A stretch of DNA of 64,000 bases from Clostridioides difficile_A. GTDB lineage: Bacteria > Bacillota > Clostridia > Peptostreptococcales > Peptostreptococcaceae. The stretch lies in the NCBI GenBank assembly GCA_945909635.1, contig OX246690.1, positions 3,224,001-3,288,000 on the forward strand. Direction: 5' to 3'. Shown one piece after another: positions 1 to 7,726 of the stretch (the stretch's first letter is position 1; each line of letters starts with the position of its first letter). Under the pieces are notes generated by a model. The model saw only the letters and a program-made list of their open reading frames with translations, was not told where the DNA came from and ran no database searches. A program made the translations under genes and the position numbers.

Positions 1-136
1 ATGTTAATACAAATACGTCTGCATACATACCTGTCCCATAGAAATTTGCAAGTACAAGTTCTCTAAGGAAACCTAATACTTTTGAAAACATAGTGGCTGC
101 CATAATCCACAATGCTGCTTTAGCTGTTTTTGACAT
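1..136 (-). CDS. murJ: Lipid II flippase MurJ/MviN family protein, N-terminal fragment
   Basis: The first 45 codons of a minus-strand gene are visible; the rest lies beyond the left edge. The reading begins MSKTAKAALWIMAATMFSKV and continues with a GFLREL stretch, which matches the first membrane helix and loop of the MurJ/MviN family of polyprenyl-linked wall-precursor flippases. A good ribosome binding site (AAGGAGA) lies just upstream of the ATG at 136. In C. difficile a MurJ-like gene belongs to the anionic polymer (PSII) cluster next to the cwp locus, so it may flip the PSII precursor rather than lipid II. That substrate is inference. Family call is fairly secure although only the N-terminus is seen. 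Confidence 0.75.
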   Translation of the reverse strand, partial: MSKTAKAALWIMAATMFSKVLGFLRELVLANFYGTGMYADVFVLT

Positions 137-249
137 TTTCTTTCTCCTTATCTATTTAAACTCTAAAAGTAGAACTTTTAAAACTGCTTATAAACATTAT
201 TCTGATTAAATAAATTTAACCTATGAAAAGCTTCCTTATAAATTAAAGA

Positions 250-1305
250 CTATATTGAATCATATCTAAGTGCCCTAAATGTAATCAATAGCAATAATAG
301 TATTAATATTATACAAGATAAGGATGTTAGATTAAATATACTCTTTAATAGACTATAATCCCCTACTGCATATCCAACTTCAACTACCTCATTTATATTG
401 TTACTTTTTAAGAATTTATCTTGTGTACTACTTAAGTTATCACTACAAATCAGTATTGGCATATTTTCTTTAGCTGATACTACTCCTAAAGAAATATATT
501 CATTTACATCAGACCTACTACCAAAGTCTAAACTAGCAGTATATATTTTCTTTATATCTTTTTCATTATAAAACTTCTTTATTAAATCGATATTTGTACT
601 TGATTTATTTATTTGCTTTATACCTTCTATATTCTTTAAGCTAGAATCAACTTCTGCAATAAACTCTTTTGAATCACCTAGTGCATATATTGTTTCAAGG
701 TCTTTACCTTTTAGGAAATCGATTTGTTCTTCAAAACCTTCATCTTTAGCCCATATTATTGGCATTCCATTTTTAGCGGCATAAGAATATACAGATATGG
801 CATTCTCTAATCCTACAGTTGAGCTAAGTAAAAATACCTTATCGAACCCTACAGCTCTATACATTTCTCTAGCTATCTTTAAGGATGTATCATATCTGTC
901 TTTTCCTCTTATTCTTTCAACTTTCATTCCCATTCTTTCTATAGTACGCTCAGCATCTTTAGATACTGCTTTTAAACCACCTATTATTGTAACTTTCTCT
1001 GTACCTAGTTCTTTTAGATAATTTCTTGTTACTCTCCCAAGATTTTTACTCTTAGTTACAACTATTGGGGCATTTTTTAAATAGGCTAAAGGTGTTGCAC
1101 TTATACTATCTACAATTGAATCTTCATTTACAAGAATTACTTCCTTAGAACTCTTAAATACTCTTTTATTTAACTCTGTAGAAATCTCTGGTATACTTCC
1201 TTCTATTAACTCTTCCTTAGGATTTGCATCTGCAAATACTCCTATCGTACTAGAAATAGAGATTAATAAAACTAACGATAATATAGTAGAAATTTTTTTA
1301 ATCAT
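250..1305 (-). CDS. cwp7: Cell wall protein Cwp7, three CWB2 domains, unusual hydrophobic C-terminus
   Basis: A 351-residue secreted protein. An N-terminal signal peptide (MIKKISTILSLVLLISISS, cleaved near VFADA) is followed by three CWB2 (PF04122) domains at roughly 45-135, 140-230 and 240-320. These carry the typical 'DSISATPLAYLKNAPIVVTK' and 'VTIIGG' signatures. CWB2 trimers bind the anionic polymer PSII of the wall. Unlike the other Cwps there is no extra effector domain. Instead the third CWB2 runs into a strongly hydrophobic stretch (SCIILILLLLLITF, about 330-343) and a short basic tail, as in a membrane tail anchor. It lies downstream of the sugar transferase gene and upstream of murJ. 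The symbol is based on locus order and CWB2 content. Confidence 0.85.
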   Translation of the reverse strand: MIKKISTILSLVLLISISSTIGVFADANPKEELIEGSIPEISTELNKRVFKSSKEVILVNEDSIVDSISATPLAYLKNAPIVVTKSKNLGRVTRNYLKELGTEKVTIIGGLKAVSKDAERTIERMGMKVERIRGKDRYDTSLKIAREMYRAVGFDKVFLLSSTVGLENAISVYSYAAKNGMPIIWAKDEGFEEQIDFLKGKDLETIYALGDSKEFIAEVDSSLKNIEGIKQINKSSTNIDLIKKFYNEKDIKKIYTASLDFGSRSDVNEYISLGVVSAKENMPILICSDNLSSTQDKFLKSNNINEVVEVGYAVGDYSLLKSIFNLTSLSCIILILLLLLITFRALRYDSI

Positions 1306-1344
1306 AAGTTCTCATTCCTTTTCTTTTTTTGTATTTTTTGACAA

Positions 1345-1373
1345 TAAAAAAGCTCTTTTTTAAAGAGCTTTTT
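1345..1373 (-). terminator. Terminator after the sugar transferase gene
   Basis: Perfect stem AAAAAGCTCTTT / AAAGAGCTTTTT with a very small loop, flanked by A and T runs, 29 bases past the stop at 1402. It can work in either direction. Confidence 0.75.
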
Positions 1374-1401
1374 CATTGATTAGTAATCTAATATTTTAAA
1401 A

Positions 1402-2088
1402 TTATCTAGCTCCATCTCCTGTCAATACTACTTTAACAGTTTTAAAGAGTATCTTAAAGTCAAGTAATATACTCCTATTTTTTATATAGTAAATATCTTC
1501 TTTAAGTTTTTCTTCAGGAGTGATTTCGTATCCACCATTTACTTGTGCCCAACCTGTAAGTCCAGGTTTTATAGCAAGCCTGTTGATAAATCCAGGTATT
1601 TCCTCATTAAATTGAACAGTAAAGTTTGGTCTTTCTGGTCTAGGACCTATTAAGCCCATATCCCCCTTTAATATATTAAACAGCTGTGGAATCTCATCAA
1701 TTCTAGTTTTCCTAATAAACTTTCCAACCTTAGTTATTCTAGGATCATCTTTTTCAGCCCATTGTGCGCCAAATTTTTCTGCGTCTGTTCTCATAGATCT
1801 TAATTTATATATATAGAATCTTCTTCCGCATTTTCCTAGTCTTTCTTGCTTATAAGTTATTGGTCCTTTGTCCTCTATTTTAATAAGAATTCCAAATATT
1901 GCTATTAAAGGTAAACCTATCACAAGTCCTATTATAGATAAAACTAAATCCATAATTCTCTGGTACAAGTCAAATAAAACTGTTCCTTTTACTATGCTAT
2001 AGTCAATCTCGCTTGCAATTTCCTTATCTGCCCCTGGATAGCTTTTAACTTTAGGTATTTCACATTCATCATTAGTATATCCAGACAT
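1402..2088 (-). CDS. Undecaprenyl-phosphate sugar-1-phosphate transferase (bacterial sugar transferase family)
   Basis: A 228-residue membrane-associated initiating transferase (PF02397, WcaJ/RfbP type) that moves a sugar-1-phosphate from UDP-sugar to undecaprenyl phosphate. Visible are one long hydrophobic segment (about 45-68), KLRSMRTDAE, 'TRIDEIPQLFNILKGDM', 'GPRPE' and 'KPGLTGWAQVNG', all family hallmarks. The upstream ATG at 2100 is rejected because GGAGG lies inside its first codons; the ATG at 2088 sits 5 bases behind that GGAGG. The gene lies between cwp6 and cwp7. In C. difficile this position marks the start of the anionic polymer (PSII) gene set, so it probably primes PSII, the ligand of the CWB2 domains. 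The sugar is unknown. Confidence 0.88.
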   Translation of the reverse strand: MSGYTNDECEIPKVKSYPGADKEIASEIDYSIVKGTVLFDLYQRIMDLVLSIIGLVIGLPLIAIFGILIKIEDKGPITYKQERLGKCGRRFYIYKLRSMRTDAEKFGAQWAEKDDPRITKVGKFIRKTRIDEIPQLFNILKGDMGLIGPRPERPNFTVQFNEEIPGFINRLAIKPGLTGWAQVNGGYEITPEEKLKEDIYYIKNRSILLDFKILFKTVKVVLTGDGAR

Positions 2089-2235
2089 AGTTACCTCCAT
2101 ATTGGAATAAAAATTTTTTTAATTCTTAATTTCAACTTATTTCTATCTTATTTTTGACTTATTTCTATATTATACTCAATAATGAGCAGATTATCAATAC
2201 AATAAACGTCATTGTAAACAATTTGATTCTTTACA

Positions 2236-2289
2236 AAAATATATCATCCCTTGTTATATTTTACATTATAACAGGAGATGATATATTTT
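2236..2289 (-). terminator. Long hairpin downstream of cwp6
   Basis: Interrupted inverted repeat AAAATATATCATC...GATGATATATTTT with an inner TTGTTATA/TATAACA arm, about 20 bases past the cwp6 stop. Probable terminator for cwp6. Confidence 0.65.
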
Positions 2290-2307
2290 GCTTTAATATT
2301 TTTTGTT

Positions 2308-4332
2308 TTATTTTACAGATTCTTCTATTCCTATTCCAATTTGAGTTCCCATTGTTTTTACTTTTTCAGAAGTATTTAACTTATCCATATCGCTCTTATT
2401 GTCTATAAATGCACATTCGACAAGTATTGCTGGGTAATTATTGTTTCTTAAAACATATAGGTAATCATTTCCATTTGCAAGTGTTCTTGTTTTAATTCCT
2501 CTATTTTGCATGTTAAATTTTTCTAATATTCTTTTTAATATATTTGATGCAGCAGTCTTAGTTTTCCCACCATTTTTATCTTTTACTTTATAAAAAATTT
2601 CTACACCATTACCTGCACCATTAGATGCATTGTAATGTATACTTGTAAATAAATCTGGTTTTATAGTATTTGATAAAGTTGTTCTTTCTCCTAGAGCCAT
2701 TGTTTTATCTGTATCTCTAGTCATAACAACATTTACACCTTTTGAACGTAGATATTCAGTAGTTGCTAACGCTGTATCAAGAGTATATTTCTTTTCTTGT
2801 GCTCCACCATTTAATCCACTTGTTGCTCCTGAATCAGAACCCCCATGACCTGGGTCAATCACTACAGTTTTTCCTGTAGCATCTCCTGGATTTTCTGGCT
2901 CTGTAGGTGAATTATGTTTTGATAGACTAGATGCTATAGAACTTATAACACTATCTTTCATTCCATCACCTATTTGATATACTGTTCCTGCTGTTTTTTC
3001 TGATAAATTTGTAGTATGGTATGCAGAAACATAAGTTTTTGGAGTTATAAGTATAGGAGCTTTTAATTTAGCCGCTAAAGGTCCAGCTGTTATTGAGTCA
3101 ACTATTATGTCAGATTTTGCAACTAACATTGCACTCAACTCTTGGTCTGGATAGAAAGTCTTAATTACATTTGCATTTGTTTCATGTCTATCTGCACCAG
3201 AAACTCTATTTTTTGAAGCTCCATTTTTTGCTATTTTAGATATTTGGTCTATAAGTTTTGATGATAAGCTTTGGCTACCACCTATATAATAAGCTTCCTC
3301 TAGACCTTGTGAAGATAACCAATCATATGTACTTTGTGGTACAGAATCTTTATTAGATAATATTATAGGTTGTTGGTCTTCACCTGCTTTTGGTGAAATG
3401 TTAAGAGCATCATATTCACCAGCATAACCATTTGCTATGTATATTTTATTAACATCATGGTACTTATCTATTTCTTTTGCTATAAGTAAAGATGTTTCGT
3501 GTCTATCAACACCACCAATACGAGTTACATTCACATCTACAGCAGATTTAATTTGAGATACTGCTTTTTGTGAAACTGAACCATCATCACCAATGATTAT
3601 TACATCACTTGGATTTAGACGTTTTAATTCTGCCTTTGTACTTTCTGGTATATCATCTTTATTTGCAAGTAATATTGGTGCATCATAAGTAGAAGCAAGT
3701 GGAGTAGCTGTTATTCCGTCTGCTGCCAGTTCTCCATTAACTATTACAACCTTATTAGCTCCATCTTTCCAACCTTGTTTACTTATCTCAACAGCAGTTT
3801 CAAATCTAGTAGCTCCTGCAAGTTTTTTTACTGGTGCAGAAGTTTTTCTCATATATTCGTTTACTGCTTTTGTTGAATTTGCATCACTTATTATAAATTC
3901 TTGTGTAACATCATAATCTTTAAGATTTAATCCCATAGATTCTAAATCTTCTTTGTTTAAAACTTTTTGTTCATCTTTACCATTTACTTTTATGCTTTGA
4001 AGTTCCCATACATTTAAGTATTCTGGGTCTTTATTATAATTTATTACACCTTCATATGTATCTGTCTTTTCATTGTAATTTAAAGTAGCTTCAAGTGGCA
4101 TATCATAACACATAAAATTTAATGTTATCGAATCAGCATTTAACTTTTCTTTAAACTTTACACTTGCATTCGATTTACTTCCTAACACTACACTTTTTCT
4201 TTGTAAATTTATATTAATATCTGAATTAGATTCTGTATTTGCAGTAGTATTTTCCGCTGCTAAAGCCACGTTTGGTGCCACCATTGCTATAGACAACATT
4301 CCTGTTGCTAATAATTTTGTACTCTTTTTCAT
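2308..4332 (-). CDS. cwp6: Cell wall protein Cwp6, N-acetylmuramoyl-L-alanine amidase with three CWB2 domains
   Basis: A 674-residue secreted autolysin-type protein. Signal peptide MKKSTKLLATGMLSIAMVAP to about residue 26, an approximately 130-residue spacer domain, then three CWB2 domains at about 165-480 and a C-terminal Amidase_3 domain from about 490. Amidase zinc ligands and catalytic glutamate are visible in VVIDPGHGG, GAQEKK, TSIHYNA and VECAFID. It should cleave the bond between MurNAc and the stem peptide while anchored to the wall by CWB2. The ATG at 4332 has a GGGGGGAT ribosome site. A promoter with TATAAT at 4432-4437 lies upstream and overlaps a WalR-like box. The gene is flanked by hairpins on both sides and is probably monocistronic. 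Confidence 0.93.
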   Translation of the reverse strand: MKKSTKLLATGMLSIAMVAPNVALAAENTTANTESNSDININLQRKSVVLGSKSNASVKFKEKLNADSITLNFMCYDMPLEATLNYNEKTDTYEGVINYNKDPEYLNVWELQSIKVNGKDEQKVLNKEDLESMGLNLKDYDVTQEFIISDANSTKAVNEYMRKTSAPVKKLAGATRFETAVEISKQGWKDGANKVVIVNGELAADGITATPLASTYDAPILLANKDDIPESTKAELKRLNPSDVIIIGDDGSVSQKAVSQIKSAVDVNVTRIGGVDRHETSLLIAKEIDKYHDVNKIYIANGYAGEYDALNISPKAGEDQQPIILSNKDSVPQSTYDWLSSQGLEEAYYIGGSQSLSSKLIDQISKIAKNGASKNRVSGADRHETNANVIKTFYPDQELSAMLVAKSDIIVDSITAGPLAAKLKAPILITPKTYVSAYHTTNLSEKTAGTVYQIGDGMKDSVISSIASSLSKHNSPTEPENPGDATGKTVVIDPGHGGSDSGATSGLNGGAQEKKYTLDTALATTEYLRSKGVNVVMTRDTDKTMALGERTTLSNTIKPDLFTSIHYNASNGAGNGVEIFYKVKDKNGGKTKTAASNILKRILEKFNMQNRGIKTRTLANGNDYLYVLRNNNYPAILVECAFIDNKSDMDKLNTSEKVKTMGTQIGIGIEESVK

Positions 4333-4431
4333 TATATCCCCCCTAGATTTTTAAACCTTTAAATCTTTGTTTAAATTCGTCTTGAACTTGTTTTATATTA
4401 CATAAATGCAATATTATGTAAATCTTTTTTC

Positions 4432-4472
4432 ATTATAGCACAAAAGATTACAAATTGTAATCTTTTTGTAAT
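4432..4472 (-). promoter_or_regulatory. cwp6 promoter with WalR-like direct repeat and palindrome
   Basis: On the minus strand a TATAAT (4432-4437) has TTACAA 17 bases upstream. The spacer and -35 lie in a perfect palindrome, AAAAGATTACAA-T-TTGTAATCTTTT. Read on the plus strand, TGTAAT (4456-4461), five bases, TGTAAT (4467-4472) fits the WalR/YycF consensus TGTWAH-N5-TGTWAH exactly. The palindrome could also be the terminator of the acyltransferase gene ending at 4583. Confidence 0.5.
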
Positions 4473-4582
4473 CTTTTATGGCATGATTTTTAAATTTTAT
4501 CTAGAGGAAACTTGTATTATATCTGATACTTTCTGTATATTTAAACAAAAACAAAGAAATTCTTGTCTAAAAAAACATCACA

Positions 4583-5734
4583 CTAAATTTTGATAAATAT
4601 TTTTTTCTTATACATAATGGACATTACTATAACCCAGAATAAGACATACAATAAAGAAAATACTAGCGAATCCCAAGTTGTACCTGCCCAAGGTGTTATA
4701 AGTTCATATGTAACCCACTCTACCAAAGTAGTTGGATAATCGACTTTATCTGTAAGTTTTGGAAGATTCCAAAAAACATGGCTTAATATCTCAAGACACA
4801 TATATGTAAAAATCGGGCTACTCCCAAGTGCTATTATTGGTGTGAATATTTTACTCTTATTTTTGATGTCGCATATGAAATAAAATATTGCCAGTAATAT
4901 ACCATAACTTCCAGCCATTAAAAGTACAAATGAGCTAGACCATAATCTTTTATTAAATGGAAAATATTGATTAAATATAAAAGCACATATTAGCAAAATA
5001 ATACTCATAACTAATATTTTAAAGAATTTTTTGTATTCTCCTATGTTTTCTTTTAAAAGTACGCATCCCATAATACAACCCAACATACCTGAAGAAATTG
5101 CTACTATACTAGTTAGGAATCCATCTGGTTCAAAATCTGGTTTGTATAAATGACCTTTAAAAAAATGGAAATCCACCAATTGTGCAAGAGAACCTTCTAA
5201 CTCGAATCCATATGGTTTTGCAACTACATAATAACCTATTATTATAAATGCAGATATACATAAGAATATAATTATTGTCATAGTACTTCCTACATTTAAT
5301 TTTTTTAGTAGTAAGTATGCTAAACTAGTTACAAAATAAACTAGTCCCATACGTTGAAGTACTCCAAGTATTCTCACAGTACTTAAGTCGTGATTTCCTA
5401 GGTAATTTAAGAAAAATCCAAATAATATAAGTAAAATACTTCTCTTAAATATACTAAGTATTATGCTTAATGTAGACTTATTGTTTTTTAGTTTACTATT
5501 TATTGATATTGGAATTGTAACCCCTAAAGATATAACAAAAAAAGGAAATGCAAAATCTGCAAGTGTTACACCATGCCATATAGCATGTCTTAGCTGAGGA
5601 TACATTCTCATCCAAGTTCCAGGATTATTGCAAACTATCATGAGGGCTATTGATAGCCCTCTTATTATATCTATTGATTTAACTCTGTTTTTCATAATTT
5701 TTGTATCTAATTTACCTTCAAATCCACTCTCCAT
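4583..5734 (-). CDS. Multi-pass membrane acyltransferase (heparan-alpha-glucosaminide N-acetyltransferase-like, DUF5009)
   Basis: A 383-residue protein with about ten hydrophobic segments. The N-terminal 'KNRVKSIDIIRGLSIALMI' is the family signature seen in DUF5009/HGSNAT-like and related transmembrane acyltransferases, and an HAIWHG motif follows the first helix. Such proteins move acetyl groups across the membrane onto sugars; here the target may be a wall or surface polysaccharide. The start at 5734 has GGGGGAGG five bases upstream. It lies between cwp5 and cwp6 on the same strand. The substrate is unknown and the surface-polymer role is inference from position. Confidence 0.75.
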   Translation of the reverse strand: MESGFEGKLDTKIMKNRVKSIDIIRGLSIALMIVCNNPGTWMRMYPQLRHAIWHGVTLADFAFPFFVISLGVTIPISINSKLKNNKSTLSIILSIFKRSILLILFGFFLNYLGNHDLSTVRILGVLQRMGLVYFVTSLAYLLLKKLNVGSTMTIIIFLCISAFIIIGYYVVAKPYGFELEGSLAQLVDFHFFKGHLYKPDFEPDGFLTSIVAISSGMLGCIMGCVLLKENIGEYKKFFKILVMSIILLICAFIFNQYFPFNKRLWSSSFVLLMAGSYGILLAIFYFICDIKNKSKIFTPIIALGSSPIFTYMCLEILSHVFWNLPKLTDKVDYPTTLVEWVTYELITPWAGTTWDSLVFSLLYVLFWVIVMSIMYKKKIFIKI

Positions 5735-5843
5735 ATTACCTCCCCCAAGATTTAACTGTATATTTAGATTTAGCTATGAATCTATCTAACTATATATCTT
5801 CAGATATAGTTCTAAAATATAGCTTTCTTAAATATACATCTTT

Positions 5844-7421
5844 TTAATTAAGAAACTTCTTTAGAAATCCAAGTTTATCTAATATATCTTGTATCTTATT
5901 AATTTTCTGGCTTATAGAATCTATAGTTTTTTCTATTGAATCAACCTTAGCTTCTAAATCCTCAACCTGATTTACTTTTTTATCTATAGTTCCATGATTA
6001 GTGATGTCACTATTAGATGAGTTGTCTATAAGCTTTCCTATATAACCATCATTAATTAATTTTGTATCATTAGCAGATGACAATATCATCATTGTTTCTA
6101 TATCTGAATTTCTAGTATTTTCTATAACTCTACCATTTTTGTCACGAACTGACAATATAGTTATTGTATCATGATTATTAAATCCACCTTCTCCAATATT
6201 TCTAACTATAACATTTACTAAAGTAGCATAGTTATTTACTTCACCATTAGGCATATCTACTGTAACCGTTTTTGAGCAATCGCCTTTTATATTAATAGTT
6301 ATTGGCTTATTTGTTACCATTCTAAAAGCTTCATTTACAGTATCCTCTTTTGGATTAAAGTTTATAATATCGTTAGGGCTTGCAATATTTATCATATCAG
6401 TTAATTCTTCAACAGTTTTTGCCTCAAAAACAGTCTTATCTTGTAGACTCTTAATCTCATCAAAAGCTTCTTCATTTCCATTTCCACCAACTTGTGTTAC
6501 TGTACTTAATTTTTTCGTACTAAGTACATCTCTCTGCTTTGTATTTAGTTTATCTCCAACTAAAACAACTGGTGACTCATTTCTAGCTGCTAATACTCCA
6601 ACTGCTAATGAATCTATAAGCTGATTTTCATTTTTACTTCCATCCTTGGTAACATATAGATTACTTAAACTTGTATCCGTATAAAACTTTTCTACTACTT
6701 TGGCATTAGTTTCATTTCTATCTTTTCCACTCAATCTTTCTGCATTAGGAAGACTCTTTTCTACAGCTCTTGATACAGAATTTGTACCTCCTATTACATA
6801 TGCCCTTATAACTTTCTCATCTTTTATAAATTTTTCAAATGGTTCTACTCCATCTTTGGGACTAGATAATATTATAGGCATGTTGTTTTGAGCAGATGGT
6901 GCTCCAACACTAACAGCATCACTTAGACCTTTTTCTCCATTTACAACAGCTACTTCCTTAACATCTTTTATGTCTTTCAATTTATTAGCCAAAATCAATG
7001 AAGTTTCATATCTATCATTACCACTAATTCTTTCTACATTGAATCCTTCACTTTTCAATTGATTTTCTATATCTTTACTTAAAACAGTAGTACCACCTAT
7101 CAAATAAATGTCTTTAGCTCCTAGACGTTTTATCTCTGCTTTAGTTCTATCATCCAATTTATTATTTTCTGTTAAAAGTATTGGTGCCCCTTTAACTTTT
7201 GCAAATGGTGTAGCCGAAAGAGCATCTGCTAATGACTTATCATTAACCAGTACTACATTAGTACTAGAGCTATACGCCTTTTGACTTATCTTTACAGCTG
7301 TTTCATATCTTCCATTACCTATTATTTTTTCCTCTGTAAGTGCATATGATGAAGTTATAGAAATGCTACTTAAAGTAAGCGCTATTGTCAATATCGTTAA
7401 AATAGTTTTTGGTGCTTTCAT
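5844..7421 (-). CDS. cwp5: Cell wall protein Cwp5, three N-terminal CWB2 domains and a C-terminal beta/coiled-coil region
   Basis: A 525-residue secreted protein. Signal peptide to about residue 27 (ends SSYA), then three CWB2 domains at about 32-325 (GNGRYETAVKISQKAYSS, 'ADALSATPFAKVKGAPILLT', 'YLIGG'). Residues about 335-470 form a repetitive, Asn/Thr-rich beta-type domain related to the one in Cwp66 (shared 'VDMPNG'). The last 50 residues (VEDLEAKVDSIEKTIDSIS onward) have a heptad pattern typical of a coiled coil. No enzyme motif is seen, so an adhesive or structural surface role is likely but unproven. Upstream at 7477-7492 is a tandem TGTAAA-N4-TGTAAA on the minus strand, near the likely promoter. 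Confidence 0.88.
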   Translation of the reverse strand: MKAPKTILTILTIALTLSSISITSSYALTEEKIIGNGRYETAVKISQKAYSSSTNVVLVNDKSLADALSATPFAKVKGAPILLTENNKLDDRTKAEIKRLGAKDIYLIGGTTVLSKDIENQLKSEGFNVERISGNDRYETSLILANKLKDIKDVKEVAVVNGEKGLSDAVSVGAPSAQNNMPIILSSPKDGVEPFEKFIKDEKVIRAYVIGGTNSVSRAVEKSLPNAERLSGKDRNETNAKVVEKFYTDTSLSNLYVTKDGSKNENQLIDSLAVGVLAARNESPVVLVGDKLNTKQRDVLSTKKLSTVTQVGGNGNEEAFDEIKSLQDKTVFEAKTVEELTDMINIASPNDIINFNPKEDTVNEAFRMVTNKPITINIKGDCSKTVTVDMPNGEVNNYATLVNVIVRNIGEGGFNNHDTITILSVRDKNGRVIENTRNSDIETMMILSSANDTKLINDGYIGKLIDNSSNSDITNHGTIDKKVNQVEDLEAKVDSIEKTIDSISQKINKIQDILDKLGFLKKFLN

Positions 7422-7524
7422 TATTATTCCCCCTTATTTTGTTTAAAATCTTACTATATTTATATTATAAAATATCTTTACACTATTTTACAGTTTAAAT
7501 TTATTACATTTTTCCTCACCCAAT

Positions 7525-7576
7525 AAAAAAAGAGCTATCTCAAAATAGAGATAAACCTCTTTTTCATTGTTGAAAT
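7525..7576 (-). repeat. Dispersed hairpin repeat, copy 1
   Basis: Read on the minus strand, this roughly 50-base segment is nearly the same as 58228-58282 on the plus strand. Both have CATTTCAACAATGAA, then AGAGGTTTATCTCTATTTTG and a matching arm, then a T run. Differences are a few bases. It folds into a terminator-like hairpin. It lies between cwp84 and cwp5. Confidence 0.75.
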
Positions 7577-7601
7577 GCTAAAAATATATTTTATTTCATA
7601 C

Positions 7602-7645
7602 AAAAAGAGTGCCTCATAAACTAAAAAGTTCATTTTGAGACACTC
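7602..7645 (-). terminator. Terminator downstream of cwp84
   Basis: Stem GAGTGTCTCA / TGAGGCACTC (one mismatch) with a T run after it on the minus strand, about 80 bases past the cwp84 stop. With the repeat at 7525-7576 it fills the 304-base gap between cwp84 and cwp5. Confidence 0.65.
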
Positions 7646-7726
7646 CATTTTGTTACTTTATATCTATAAACTTATATTAAATATTTTCTAATAATAAAAT
7701 GTATAGCTTTACTATCTTTATATTTA

